Shown: positions 1-12,912 of the stretch, one piece after another
Layout of the letters: the number at the start of each line of letters is the position of its first letter
How positions within the stretch are numbered: position 1 is the first letter of the stretch
DNA from: Arctopsyche grandis
Taxonomy: Eukaryota; Arthropoda; Insecta; Trichoptera; Hydropsychidae
DNA: 64,000 nucleotides
Direction: 5' to 3'
NCBI RefSeq assembly: GCF_051622035.1
Contig: NC_135366.1
Span: 10,013,001 to 10,077,000 of the forward strand
Notes under the pieces: generated by a model
Told to the model about the DNA's origin: nothing
The model's input: only the letters and a program-made list of their open reading frames with translations
Database searches by the model: none
Position numbers and translations under genes: made by a program

Positions 1-99
1 TGATTTGAACTTCATGTTATGGTAAAGATATGGTGGCTGCCCTTCATGTTTTTCAATGAAAAGCTTCACAGGGAAACCGCAGTCTGCTATCAAGTCCAT
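1..99 (-). CDS. Partial coding exon open to the left window edge (unrecognised)
   Basis: On the minus strand an ATG at 99 opens a frame of 33 codons with no stop before the window edge. The predicted peptide is well mixed in composition (starts MDLIADCGFPVKLF, ends near YLYHNMKFKS) and is unlike the AT-rich noise around it. The GQPPYLYHNMKF stretch is faintly reminiscent of the start of a FLYWCH-type zinc finger (G-K-P-x-L-x-Y pattern), but the diagnostic W-R-C part would lie outside the window, so this is only a suggestion. A second short minus-strand frame lies just upstream (167-283). I do not recognise the gene, and the exon could also be chance. Confidence 0.3.
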   Translation of the reverse strand, partial: MDLIADCGFPVKLFIEKHEGQPPYLYHNMKFKS

Positions 100-166
100 T
101 TTGAAATTATATGTACATATTTCATAATCTTAAAATTTTGTATTTGAAAACCGTCTACTCCTAATC

Positions 167-283
167 TTAATGCTTTGGTACGAGTTCATTTTGCGAGTCT
201 TCATCATCTCGTAGTTTGTGCCGTAAGGTGGACCCATTTGTGATGGTGCTTTTGTGAGTCCGGTCAACGTCAAAAGAGGCCAT
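167..283 (-). CDS. Short ORF, possible small exon (unrecognised)
   Basis: A minus-strand frame of 38 codons begins at ATG 283 (MASFDVDRTHKST) and ends at TAA 167-169. It is polar and rich in acidic and basic residues (LRDDEDSQNELV), which is unusual for this AT-rich stretch. It lies 68 bp upstream of the open frame at 1-99 and may belong to the same transcription unit as an upstream exon or leader ORF. No domain is recognisable and no strong splice sites decide its limits. Confidence 0.2.
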   Translation of the reverse strand: MASFDVDRTHKSTITNGSTLRHKLRDDEDSQNELVPKH

Positions 284-3200
284 TACAAATGAAGAAACTT
301 GTATACAAAAATTATCATTTTAGAACGCAAGCATTGCCATTTTCAAATTTATTTGAAGAAGAAAGAAACAGTAAGAACTACATTCTGTTTTTGAACAATA
401 ATTTATTTCGAATAATTAATACTTTCCACTTGGAGTGCTCAATATAATAAAATAACAAAAAAAAGATGAAAAAAGCTAATTATTACAATTGAAAAAATTT
501 ATCACGAGCATCATATCATGAGCAATCACATAACATCAATCAACAACAACAATTAACACAATTTTTTTATTACTTCAAACTATACAAGATGAAACTAATA
601 ATAATTCAATACATTTTTTTAAAATTTAAATTATAAATAAAAAGCACTTCTTTAAAATTGTTCAAATATTAATTATCTTTATCTCCATTTCATTAAAAAT
701 CCATATGGATGTTTATTAAAATTAATAGATTTCATATTTAATACACATAATTTGCTTGTTTTTCAAAAACTGTAAACAAACTGTACAATTTAAACTGTTT
801 CAGCAAAACTAAAAGTACTTATTGACATTGCAAAAAACTATTACCGTATTGGCCCAACTAAAAGGCAAAGCTTTTATTTACAAAAATAAGATTTAAAAAA
901 AATACAAGAGTCGCCTCGTGTCAAACAAACAATCTGAAACTAACAAGAATGATGTTTCCTTATACAAGCAAGTCACTGAATAAATGTAATATTTATCGTT
1001 GAAAATGCACTCAAAAACCAGATTGTCCCACCAATGGACTCACCTTACAATCACCAAAAATATGTTTTCAAAATATTTAGTAGAACCAATACGGTAGCTA
1101 ACACAAAATTGGTATAAATTACACAGTAAAAAATGTAGGCCAAGGTCTCAGAACTAAATAAATGAACTAAGTTTGCACATCATGTTTCATAAATTTCTAT
1201 AATATAAAATAAAATAATAATCACAACTTTCAGTACATTCGCTTACGTATTCCTCGAGTGCTTTTCTATTTACACAAAATAAGCTTTTACTTACTTAGAT
1301 TTATTAAAAAATAAAAATACATTATCAATATTAAATTATGATTTCCTAATAGAGAAAATATACTAACAAAAATATTTTGACTAAAATGACATATCCATCA
1401 CAGTTGGAGTGTATGTATACATTAAGCTCAGGACACACGAGCAATTAAAAGTTGATAAAACTACGGGAATCTAAAATTGCATGTGCATGCCGTTATTGTA
1501 AATAATTTAACGTTAAATAATATGATTTAACGTCATTGTAAATAATTTATTAATATAATTTAAAAATTTAGCTAGATTATTCAAATATAAACAAATCAAT
1601 TTGAAACTATGTATGATATGGAACGAAAATATTCTAAAATGCTCAATTAGTTGACAACGTTGATGACTTAAACTAAAATGATAGAAAAACAAGATATGTA
1701 TGTATGGAAAGATTAATTTTCTAGCATTTTAGTAAGTAAATGAGTAGTTCATACATTGGCCATTATCCTTACACTTTTTCATAAGTGAAAAATATAAAAG
1801 ACAAGCTAGATTTTTAACTCATATTAAATATTCATTTACATGTCTCAAAACTGAGAATACATAATAATATGTATACTAATATATTTATAATAAATCTCAT
1901 ACGAGTCTTTCACATTGCTGAATGAAATTCAGTCTCACCAGTTCTTATGATAATACTTCTCGAATTCATTATGCATCACAATAATCCCCAACATTTCCTA
2001 ATTTTCTTTAAATAATATTAATGAAACTAATCAATAACTTTAAAATTTTCACATTAAAATCTCACATTTATACCAATTACAAACACCAGACACTACAAAT
2101 CAGTATACGGATCGAATCCAACTAATTAAATCAATCGAGACATTCGAAATTAAAAGAAATAGACTACTAATTGGAGATTTACATTATTTAAATAGTGAAC
2201 TAAAAGTATCTAGGGCGGGAGATTGAATTACTCATAGATTCGTAATTCGAACTGTAACGATTCGTGACTGTTTATTTTGCTTGTTCTAATAAATACCATA
2301 ATAAATAAAACATATATTATATTATTAGACTAAATACAGGTTCAGTGAACACCCGCTTATCGGTATGACACATTTTACGATCAGATGATGGAAGAAGTGT
2401 CAAAACACTGTTGACAGTAATGAAGCAGTGAAAGTAGTGACCACTTTTGATTCATACTCTTTATAGCAATTTGTACGCAATCTGCATATCACCTAAATCA
2501 CAGATTCCCAACCCACGGGTCGTAAAAGCTTTTCTAGGGAGTCGCCAACTACTAAAACCTAAACTGAAGCGAAATTTAGTTAAAAAATTTATTTTTAATC
2601 AGTTTCTAAAGATATCTGAAGGTGTCTAAGGCAGTATATTTGATGTGTAGAGACTAGTATCAACAAATTGTATTTAGTTTCGCAAAGACAATTCAAGGAG
2701 TACCCGTCGATTGCATGTGTTACCCTCCATTGTTTTTGTAATTTCATTCTTAAATTAAGTTCTTCATAATTTCTTTAATTACACCTCACCAGCTGGATTG
2801 CGGCTTAATAGAGAGGTTACGATTACCTCGTTAAAAATTTGCATCCCAGAAATAGGCAGTCACAACTTTTATAAAAACCTGATACATTATATATCATATA
2901 AAGAAAATTCAATAACAAAATATATTTTTTGTTACTCAAACATTTTTGTGAAATTGAAAAAACAATTATGAAATGGCAAATGAACCCAGAGATAAAATAC
3001 TGAAAAAATAATTTACAACGATTTTTTTCATGTTTTACAAATTTTTTTGGGTCAAAAGATGAATTAGCCTATATCTGCAAAATTAATGCAGACAATGAAT
3101 CTTAATACTGCTAACACTTTCGCAATTTACAACATATCCTACAAATAATATTAAACTAATGCAGACAATAAAAAAAAATATATCAATTAGAAAAAAATTA

Positions 3201-4285
3201 CTATTTATAAACCTTCGTTAAAAACGAACCAACTTTAAAAAATACATTTTACTTTTCTTTAGTAAATAATAGTCATAAGCTTTCATCGCTTTCAAGTAGT
3301 AAAAATATTACATTTATTGCATATTATTTGTAGACATAAACAATAAATTGACAGAATATATAGTTGACAGATATATTTATGCAAAATGTCTACTGTTTCC
3401 AGCGCAAAATAGTAATCTTGCAATAAGAAATAAAGCCTTGATTTAACAGACTAATTTGATAAAAATGTATGTTAAATAATGGCTACACAAAACCACAATA
3501 AATAACAAATTTCAAACATTAAGAATTACATATGTAAAAATAAATTAAGCACTGTTCAAGAAATGAAAAAAAAAGTGTTTTCATTACAAAAAGCGCTACA
3601 CATCATAACACCTTGAGCAAATATCGTTATTAGAACATGGTATTTAATCCGTTAAATCAAGGTATTACTACAATATTTTCAGCTCATTAAATCATCGTTA
3701 AGTTGGAAAAGATAAAAAGTTGTCACAGGATGCATTCATTATAATGAATCAAAGTAATTCGTAAGAAATAAACTGGAAATAAAACAGTTCCAGCAAATCG
3801 TCAATACTTTTTTATAGCATTGCAAGTCATTGTGTTAAGTAAAAAAAAAAGATATTAATAGTCTTAGAATAACAAATAAAGCTCGTTTACTTAAAAATTA
3901 AATAAATATTCAGCAATAATCATCACATATCATTTAATTTAAGATAATTTGTATCCATTTAAAAAAAAATTGAAAACTAAGCATTTCGTGCATATTAATA
4001 AAATTTTGTACGAAAATTCCCTACAAATGCTCAAAAAGAATTTAATATATTTGAATTTAAAGAATATCTTAAATAAATATAAATTCAATTATTATTTTAT
4101 AAATATTTGGAATATAGTGAAAACCATATGTTCACAGGGCAATTAGTCCTGCATTAGGTAATAAAAATTATGATTTCATTATAAATATACACCTCAAACT
4201 TTTCTTTAATAGCGAATTAATAAATGTACTGATGCCACTTTAACGATAAAAAAAAAAGATGTATACATAAAGATAATCACAAATT
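284..4285. other. AT-rich stretch downstream of Raf, no gene seen
   Basis: About 4 kb of strongly AT-rich DNA with many A and T runs and no convincing coding exon. Part of it, adjoining 4285, is presumably the Raf 3' untranslated region, but I cannot place the polyadenylation site. Around 2500-2545 a CCCAACCCACGGGTCG stretch resembles the internal ends of hAT-type elements; this is weak. Short ORFs here have low-complexity K/N/I-rich translations and are not reported as genes. Confidence 0.5.
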
Positions 4286-7200
4286 TCATATATTTCCAAC
4301 GCCCGAACCATAAAAAACGGGAAAATTACTACAACCACCACCACTCGATGCACCAAATTGAAAATTGTTTGGCGTTTTCGGTGATGCACAATGATACATA
4401 AAGAAATCGTCTGATCCTTGCAAGTGGGCTCTACTCAAACTTGGTTCAGAAGCACTTCTCGTAATTTTAGGTAATGATCGTAACATGCCCTCTAACGAAG
4501 TTAAAATTTGACGAAATAATGGTCTTCCTTCTCGACTAAATTGAATACAGTCCTCGGTAAGTCTTTTCAATGCACGCGGACAATCTGAACGTAACTTTTC
4601 AAGGTCAGGTCTCAGATAACCACGGCCAACCATAAACAATATCTAAAAGGAAAAGTCAAACCAACATTTTAAAAAATGACCTATTTTAAACTGATTGTAT
4701 AAATCAAAATAAATAAAACACAATTTTATCACAAGTGACTTTTACAAACCTGATCTTTGTTATTTATATTGACATAAGGAAGTTGGCCTGACAAAAGTTC
4801 ATAGAGAACCACTCCAAATGCATAAACATCAGATTGAAAAGTATAAGGAGTACTTTCTTGCATTCTTATCACTTCTGGAGCCATCCACAGAATTGAACCC
4901 GTAGGTTGATGTGATTGTTGACTCCCTTAAATGATAAACAATATATGATTTAAAAAATAAAACTAAATTATATTTTGTTTTCTACCACAAATATTTTTGC
5001 TTTAATAACTAAAGTATGGAAAAACTTACCTGACCAACGAACTTTAGCAGTCGCTAGGCCAAAATCACCTATTTTTACTGATATATCATCATGTAAGAAA
5101 ATATTATTTGATTTCAGGTCCCTATAATAATACAAAAGCATTGTTAAATGATATTATATTAAGAGAGCATTGTAAAAATTTGCTATGAAACTGCGAAACT
5201 AACCTGTGTATAATGTTTTTAGCATGCAAATAATCCATCCCTTGCGCAGTCTGTCGAGATATCTCTATACGCATGAGAAGTTCAAATTTTGTCTCTAAAA
5301 CGTGTAAATGCTTGTAAAGACTCGAACCTTCACACCATTGGGTGACAATAGCTAACGAAGGTTTTGAAACACAACCCATAAATAAAAGTATATTGCAATG
5401 GCGAGTTTTTCGCAATACTGCTACCTAAAAATTCACAAAAGAAAAATAAGCATAATGTAGTAAAATTAAGATTCAAAATAAAAAAGGAAACATTGACTAA
5501 CTTCATTTTTAAAAGCTTGTAGTTGCGCAGCAGATGGAGTTTTTACATTAAGAGTTTTAACAGCGACAGGTCCATGCCAATGAGCCTTATACACTGTTCC
5601 AAAACTCCCAGAACCTGAAATTAACAATAAAAAATACAAAATTCGTAAAGTAAGCTATTAATGTTAATTTAGGATTTTATGCAAAATAATCAATGCTCAC
5701 AAAAATGTGTAAACTCCTTTTTATTAATATGTATGTATGTATATATCTTACTAACAAACTGAATGCAGGAACACTATTGAATGTACGTAGTCAATTAAAT
5801 ATGATAAATCATTGATATATTTATAAGACGTATAGATGCGACCTCACTCGCCAGATTTGGACCCACAAGTCTCCCAATCTCTCCCTAAGGGCAGGACCGC
5901 ACCGTGCGACTTGCGAGCGACTTGGTTGAGGGCGACCAGACCAATGCATGCAGGTAGATGGGACATGCCACACCCGTCAACTTGTTTGTCGCACACATTT
6001 CCATACATTTTTTCGTGTCGCGCAACTAGTCGGCCGACAAAGTTGCACGGTGCGGCCCGGACCTAAGCCCAGATACAAAAAAATAACCCTCCGAACCTCT
6101 CATATCTCCCCGTTGTATGGTCTGGTTTCACCCGACATATTCGTATGAAAGGGCTCATCTAGATATTTATATATCGATGCGATAAATGCATTGAAATAGA
6201 TAGAAATTTCTACAAAGTATCAAAATCATCCAAAGTACGGCTTAAAAAACATTCAATGTCTTTAATTAATCCGAGTAATAAGAAAATACTCACCAATTCT
6301 TGGTCCGATAAGTATTTCTTCGGCACGTATAACCCAATCGTCGAGACTTTCCCGCGGTGAAAGTAAGTTTTTATTTGATTCGTCGGCACTACGCGCTCGT
6401 GGCCTCCGCGGTCTCAACGATCCAGTAGGACTAGCCTGTGTCGATTGTGAATGTGCAGGAGTAGTCGCTGTCCGATTACCCGGCGGCGGACTACAAGGGG
6501 GAACGACTGCCGTTCGTGATCCACTATTACCGGAATTTCCACGGTTTGACTCGTACTACGATTAATTGAAATCAGATTAAACTTTGCCTTAAAAACACAA
6601 TATAAAATGGTGTCGACTTACATTTCCCTGCCATACATTTAAATTCATTTTCTTCTCGGCGCGTTGCTGCTCCGCTAGTGTTTGAGGTCTTACCATATTT
6701 ATACAAACATTGGGAGCAGAATTTGATCTATCTTGTTGATTCAATGACCTAGGATGCCTGGAAATTGATGAAAAAATAAATAAACAAAAATCCTCGACCT
6801 TCAGTTAAATTCAAACGAAAACACTTGCTTGTTATTTTGCTGAGCAGCTAACTGTTGATAACCAAAATTTACAGGAATATGTAAAATACCGGTGTGTGTC
6901 TCTGGATTTTGTGCCAATAAAGCCGCATAATAGGTGGTGTCAGTCATGTGTACCTAGATTTAGCATTGACATTAGAAAATCTTGTAAATTTCTGCATACA
7001 CACTTCTAAATGAGCCGAAAGTTACCTGATTACATGTGCTAGGAACTTTCTGAGCGCAACGCTGATGGAATTTGTAATTACATTGGCTGCAATAGAATCC
7101 TTGAAACAGCAATCGACGACAACATTCACAAAACGCCAATGTGAAAAACGTTTTCCTCATAAACTGATGTGATATGTGCGACATTACTGGTAATTTGTCC

Positions 7201-10200
7201 AAAACTCGTACGGTGACCTGAAAAAAGAAAATTAGTGCGTAAAAATAATCGACCTGCAAAAATTGTCTCAATTTTTTACAAGTAAATTTTAATAGTACAA
7301 TATTTGACAAGAAAAGAAGTCGATATTTTATAAATAGTATACAGTTGAATTACCGTCTTTTCACGAAAATAAGATTTAGTTTAAGGCTTATATTAATTTT
7401 AGGGTGAGATTTAACTGTACATTGAGAAAAATACTTTGTCTTAAAAAAATGTTTGTGCATTAAAAATTTGCATTATTTTCGGTGCATTAAACAATCTCGT
7501 GTTGTGCATCAAATAAAATATTTTGGCATTATAAAGTGACCTTCAAAATATATGAAACGATCATTCTAAAAAATAGATTTAAGCATTAGAATAGATATAA
7601 AAACGTAAAGGAGGTTTGTAAAAAGTGGCAAAGTTGCAATCTTCCGCTATTAACAATTGTCAACTATCAAAAGTTTTTACTTTTTTTTACGTATTCCGTA
7701 TGAATATGAATGATGATGTCAAGTCATAGAGTCGAAGCCAAGGTCGTAGGTGTCGAAGGTCGCAAGCCGAAGAATAATTATATCGATGACCAAACCGAGC
7801 AAAATGGCAAAGTATTATATGAAAACGATCGGATAAGAGCCCAAATTTTTTTTAACTAGTGATCGTAAGTGAAAGTAAGAAGAGGTTAGTAAAAAATTCA
7901 TAGTTATTAGTAATAGTATAAATTTCATACACAAATAAATCAATGCGAAAAAATGAAAGTAAAAATCAGAAAGTATGAGAGAGGAAACGATCAGTTTTGA
8001 GCACAAAACATTAAAATTTTTATAATGTAATTTAAAATCATGATTTTTATAGATAAATTATTAAATTTAAATCTATTAGTAGATTTACTTAATAAAATTG
8101 GAGACTCTAGTTGACATATGTACATATACCGTAATACTATTAATTAAATTAAATAATAAAAACATAGAAAAGCCTTGTAAAAAGGAATGATTGGTTGATT
8201 TTTTACGACTTCGAATCTGACCCTGACTCCACAACCTTACTACATATAACCTACACATATAATGTGCTGCTATGGGTTCACACCGACTCTGTCGAGCCAG
8301 TTGCTAAAATAATTTTGCTTCGGAAAGCTGGTTCTTAAAATACGGACAAAAATCGTTTTGTGCACTATTTTGTTTGCATATATCTATGTAGCTACTCTAT
8401 GTCTATCCGTGGAGAGCTGGCGAAGAGAATATTAGGATTCTAAATGAAATTATTAAGTGGAATGATATATGTAAATGATTTCAGAGATTATATTGATAAT
8501 ATTTTAAGAGATATATTATTATTTCAATTGCAATAAGCTCTGTAGAGGCGGAACGAGAATTTTTCCCCATGAATACTATTTGTTCAGAAAAAAGGGCAAA
8601 TTTAGGTATTAGACTAAGGTGACCATTCGTACTGATTTTACCAGGACAATACTGGATTTTTAGTGGATCTGTCGTGGTAAGTCGTGAGATAAAACCATTA
8701 CATTTTTTTATGTAATAGAACTTTTTCATCTAATAGATTGATAAATACACAAATTCTTCGGTGAAAATTATGTTTTCTACAAAAATATTAGCAAATTAGT
8801 CAAATGGTGTATCCATTATTCGGGAACAAATTTTTTTTTTTATTTTTTTTTTTTACATATATACCAGGAAGGCCTTACAGGTAAAAATGCACCAGCCGAA
8901 AGATTTTTTACTTTGATGAACAATACATAGTCCAGTGTTAAACGAAATTGAATGTTGAAACCTAAAATGTTTGCTAATCACTTCTACTACATAAGAAAAT
9001 CTACATAAGACTGATTAACATTATACTAAGAGAATTCAAGAAAATGAATTTATTTTTTTCATAAATTCGCATCCATGATTCTTTAATCTGCCTTTTAAAT
9101 AATTGAAGCATTTAGAAATATGTTTTTGGAAAAAATGGTCACCTTAAATAAATTTGATAGATTTGCCACTGACTTTATGGGATTTCACACTATTCGTTAA
9201 ATCATGGTTCAGAAACATAGAAGTAGAATGCATAGAATCGCTCTCAGCCTCCAAAAATGTTGCTACAAAAACTCTGCGTTTGTTTATTGTTTGCTAAACT
9301 TCGTCTCTCTCTCTCTCTCTCTTGTATCTCTTCTGACTTTCCGTCTCTCTCTTCGATGGCTCGCTTTTAGACGATACTTTTGTTAACAATGACCATTCTA
9401 TGCATTCTACTTCTATGCTCAGAAATCACCATCACACAGCAGATGACAAACGAATAAGACCCGTCACGGTTAAAGTTTCGAATGAAAATCAAAACACTAT
9501 TTGGAATGAATTTATGTAATGTAAATAAATAATTTTGTAAGTGCCCATTGAAATTTTATTTATGGGGATAAAACTGAAAATTGATCATATATATATATAT
9601 ATGTATGTATGTATGTATGTATATATATTAAACTGTGCTTGATTGGCTTCAAATTTTTAATTCTCACTCAAATAAATAATAGTTGATGTAGCTTAAGAGG
9701 GCTGTACACCTGAAACCTTAATTTTGTTGTCGTTCCTTTCTTCGATATATAAATTGAGTAAATGTATATATTGAGTGAATGCGACAGTTGCGCTTCGACC
9801 AGATAATACGTATTTTAAATCGACAAAATCGAGATTTCGTATTCTCCAATTTTCTCCTCCAAAACTGGACCAATTCTTAAAAAAATTTCATCATCGGTAT
9901 GAGAAAGATATTTCCTGTGCAACTATGCGCGTATTTTTTTTTAAATCGACCAATTAATAAGCACGCTGGACTCTTTTCATGGGTGTAAAAAAAGAGGCGA
10001 TTTTATAGATGTTTGGCGGCTCCTAGCTCCTATAAAAAATAACTAATCAAAAAAATAAAACGATAGATGCAACCCAATGGTGGATATCCACAGCATATTA
10101 ACAAATAATTTCTCTAGTGCCATAATTGAGGAAGGGAGAAGTGTAATACGTTTGTATGGACAAGGCACTGGTATCCAGCCCTCTTAATACTCGAGTCAAT

Positions 10201-11031
10201 ATTTAGTGAGTTATACTGCAAAGGAAAAATTGAACTTGAAAATCACTTATCTTTCGATTAGTCATATTGTGGAAATGATTACATTATGTTTTCATACTTT
10301 TGAAAAAGACAGTTTCTATATAGATATACATCAAAGGTACATTTAGACAGTGAATGAAAGAATGAATGAATCTTGTTTAGAGTCAAATATGTAATATGTA
10401 TGTATTGGAGAAGTAGATATACCTCCTCGGCTTGGATGAGCGTGATTTCGACGTCCCAAGGGACGGCGGTGTCGCTGTCGGAGACCACCACCTCGCACAT
10501 GTCTGCGGTGAGGTTCCTCAGCTTGAGGGCTTTGGAGAGGGAGTCCCTGAGGGTGACTCCGTCCTTGAGCTGCACGCCCGTGCGCTGCTGGTTGGGCAGG
10601 TGGGCTCGCAGGAAGCAGCGACGACCCTTGGGGGCTGCGTGCGGCTGCAGGTTCAGCTGGTTCAGTTGGTTGAGCTGGTTGAGCTGGTTGAGCTGGTTGA
10701 GCTGGTCGTGCACCTCCTGCACCAGCCGGCGCTCGTGGGCCTCCAGAGCCACCAGTTTGGCGCGCAGCTCGCGGTGTTCGCACACGTACATGGAGGGCGG
10801 CTCCACGAACTCGGCGAACCGGTCCCGCAGCGCCTCCAGGTTCTCGCGCGTCACCACGATGATGCTCTGGATGTTGCGCAACTCCTCGTACAGGTACCCC
10901 TCCCCGCCCATAGACATCGTGTCACTCAGCCCCAGCATGCTGTCGTCCATCGAGTTGCCGTTGCCGTTGCCGTTGTCGTTGTCGTTGTCGTTGCGGTTTC
11001 CACCGCCATCCGCGGCAGCAGCGGCCGCCAT
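4286..11031 (-). CDS. Raf: Raf serine/threonine kinase (B-Raf type), complete ten-exon coding region
   Basis: Raf couples GTP-bound Ras to MEK phosphorylation in the ERK cascade at the plasma membrane. Coding exons (minus strand): 11031-10423, 7217-7026, 6953-6823, 6757-6622, 6555-6294, 5614-5502, 5424-5204, 5121-5030, 4925-4750, 4642-4286. All phases agree and sum to 762 aa, close to human B-Raf. Residues 48-110 form a B-Raf-specific (BRS) helix region, 111-127 an LNQ repeat, about 137-203 the Ras-binding domain (SKALKLRNL), 204-267 a C1/CRD with all zinc ligands (H-x12-C-x2-C ... C-x7-C). RSNSAPN is the N-terminal 14-3-3 site. ESLDDW precedes the kinase, which has GSGSFG, VAVK, HRDLKSNN, DFG and [11 protein letters not shown] is the C-terminal 14-3-3 site. 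The first ATG with good context (11031) was chosen; an upstream GTG is not used. The 6823 donor is weak. Exon 1 and the CRD exon have duplicates at 28772, 36606 and 16206. Confidence 0.95.
5889..6063. mobile_element. MITE with TAA target duplication (PIF/Harbinger-like) in a Raf intron
   Basis: A 175-bp element in the intron between the 6294-6555 and 5502-5614 Raf exons. The ends are inverted repeats of about 25 bp (left GGGCAGGACCGCACCGTGCG, right end pairing with it with a few mismatches). TAA stands directly on both sides (5886-5888 and 6064-6066). The GGGC-type ends and 3-bp TWA duplication are typical of PIF/Harbinger MITEs. It has no coding capacity. Confidence 0.7.
8826..8965 (-). mobile_element. 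Probable non-LTR retrotransposon 3' end fragment
   Basis: A T-rich run at 8829-8852 is followed by CAGGAAGGCCTTACAGG, a pattern I associate with the antisense view of insect LINE 3' ends. It would be a minus-strand, severely 5'-truncated insertion in Raf intron 1. No coding sequence is present, and the family assignment is from memory of the motif only. Confidence 0.3.
9216..9417. mobile_element. MITE with perfect 23-bp terminal inverted repeats (hAT-like)
   Basis: The first 23 bp (9216-9238, CATAGAAGTAGAATGCATAG...) are the exact reverse complement of the last 23 bp (9395-9417). The flanks TTCAGAAA (9208-9215) and CTCAGAAA (9418-9425) form an 8-bp target duplication with one mismatch, as expected for hAT elements. 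The 202-bp interior has a (CT)n tract and no transposase. It sits in Raf intron 1. Confidence 0.75.
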
Positions 11032-11052
11032 CGCAGCGGCCACCACCACCAC

Positions 11053-11792
11053 TACCTTCGCCCCTCACCCCTCTTCGCTCCTCGCCCCTCGCCCCTCGCC
11101 CCTCGCCCCTCACTCCACTTTCGCCCCCCACTATCCCTTTCACTCACGCACTCGAGTCCTAGCAGCTCCGATCGCGGCCTAAGTCGCGCCCCTCGCAAGC
11201 AAACGACACTCCTCTTTCCCACATCGCAAACGTAGTACATATTATCGGTAAACGGATTGTTCCGCAAAAAGTCAGCTCGCACATATATATAGCACAGATA
11301 TATATAGCACGACTTGTAATATCACCTATTTCCCTCATCGAACTTAATCTGTACAAATGACATCATCGTGTCCTCTTCTCGTACACGAAAGTTAGCCGTG
11401 GCCGAAATACTTCGTTCAGCTTACCCATAAAGGCGATTCGACTCGCTCCGGATACGCAATCACGAGTACACGGGAAATCCCAAGGAGCTACGCAACTACG
11501 CATCAAACGTCGAACACAAAGGAAGACCTCGACCCCGTCGGAATCTTCCAGAACGTGATCTCACCAGCCCAGCTACGCGTTGCTCAAGCAACACCTTTAT
11601 AAACCAGTGCATCGTCCCCAGATGCCAGTGAGCTTCAGGAACTCGACCTAGCTCGTTCCAGTGAATCATTTACCTACTTCGCTGTACATACAAATACACC
11701 TGTATTAATCGAGTAATAAAGATCCTCTTCAAAATTCAACTAAATTTCCATAGGCTGGGAAACGGTCCAAAACCTTCAACCCCCTATACACA
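11053..11792. promoter_or_regulatory. Raf upstream region: GC-rich leader followed by LTR-like sequence
   Basis: Directly upstream of the Raf start is a CpG-rich, pyrimidine-rich stretch with CGCCCCTCGCCCCT tandem units (about 11058-11240), a plausible 5' UTR/promoter in an otherwise AT-rich locus. Further out, 11350-11788 looks like an LTR remnant on the plus strand: a TTTATAAACC box (about 11598), an AATAAAG signal (about 11716), and a TAGGCTGGGAAACGGTC-type end related to the end of the solo LTR next to it. I could not find a target duplication for this older LTR. The whole block recurs at 29402-30133 and 37236-37967. Confidence 0.4.
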
Positions 11793-12524
11793 TGTAGGAA
11801 TCTCGTCATCGTCATCGTCATCGAAACATTCGAGAATATTCCGCAACAACAAACCACATTCCTTGCAGAACTCACACACGTAAACAAGCGGAACGAAACC
11901 CAGACGACGCACACCTGCAGCCATTATATTAAACTCAAGCGGAACGCCCCTACCAGTCGAGCAGAACCAAAACGGTCGAAACACGCCGCCACCATTAAAC
12001 TACATCGAGCGGAACGGCGCCAATCGTTCCAGAAAATTCTACCCCTCGACAAAAGCAAATTCCTCGCTTACGCATCAACAAACCACCACCATGGGTCAGG
12101 TGATTCCAGAAACACTATAAAAGGAGGTACAACCCAAACAACGCCAGTCGACCCACAGCAGCAAGCGTCGACACACAGCAGCAGACCAGTCAACATACAG
12201 CTTCTGACCAGCCACCACTACACTACGCGGACTTGGAAGATCAACCAGCCGGACGAGCCAGCAACACACTGCCGTATCCAGAGACCTTCCGAACATAGCC
12301 GAACAACGAGCCAGCAACACACTGCCGCATCCAGAGACCTTCTGAACATAGCTGAATGCCGAGCCAGCGACACTCTGCCATATCCAGAGACCGCTGAACG
12401 ACATACTTTTGCCCAAATATAATACCTTTGTACAACTATAGGCAAACAATAAAACTTTATAAAACTAGCACAACAGTGTTTCGTTAGGCTGGGATATGGT
12501 CAACACATACCTACCCCGCCTACA
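11793..12524 (+). mobile_element. Solo LTR with 4-bp target duplication
   Basis: A 732-bp segment present only in the left copy. It starts TGTAGG and ends CCTACA, and is flanked by CACA on both sides (11789-11792 and 12525-12528). At the same site in the other copies the sequence runs straight through as CCCCTATACACAGG, so the insertion is directly demonstrated. A CTATAAAAGG box (about 12115) and an AATAAAAC signal (about 12448) fit an LTR. The interior has imperfect repeats around CCAGCAACACACTGCCG. This is a Ty3/gypsy-type solo LTR by structure; no internal region remains. Confidence 0.85.
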
Positions 12525-12912
12525 CACAGGTCACTAAAATCTCGATCGGGGAACATCTGGCACTCGAGTTCTCGTTAGTACCACTATCCCTTTCACATGG
12601 GTGGCTTTCAGTGGTGGCTCGTGAGAATTCAAAGAGGGGGGGGGGGGGCTGCAGACATTAATCGGGCTGTAGTAGCTCATTGACCATACCGGTGATCAAA
12701 TGCAGACAAAAATAGCATGAATATGTACTATACTGGGAGGTCTGCAGCCCTACAGTCCATATGGACGGCAAAAATAGCATGCATTTGTACTCGGTCTCCG
12801 TCACGATTTTCCTCCCGTATTAATGTGCGCGCGCAGAATACGGGAGGAAAAACCTGTTCCTCTTGTTCCTGTTGTATCCTGCTCGCGCAAATTATGTGAG
12901 TATGTACCGTTT

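Larger units (their letters stand above)
7218..10422 (-). other. Raf intron 1 (between RBD exon and CRD exon)
   Basis: A 3.2-kb AT-rich intron bounded by a GTATAT donor at 10422 and a TTTTTTCAG acceptor at 7218, both phase 0. It contains a LINE-like 3' tail near 8826-8965, a hAT-like MITE at 9216-9417, a (CT)n tract near 9305 and ATGT simple repeats near 9600. The portion 7819 to about 10315 has no visible counterpart in the middle duplicate, where a mobile-element cluster stands instead. No other gene is seen in it. Confidence 0.75.

Noticed and set aside
10343-10783. 146-aa Arg/Pro/Ala-rich minus-strand ORF (copies at 28692, 36526)
   Set aside because: Frame-shifted reading of the Raf exon with biased composition and no domain.
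11052-11052. Upstream GTG start for Raf at 11052
   Set aside because: A non-ATG start is not needed; ATG 11031 lies 21 bases downstream in a strong context.
10373-11235. Two long plus-strand ORFs (about 268 aa) over Raf exon 1, repeated at 28722 and 36556
   Set aside because: They are antisense shadows of the GC-rich Raf exon and leader; the minus strand carries a clear BRS and Ras-binding domain.
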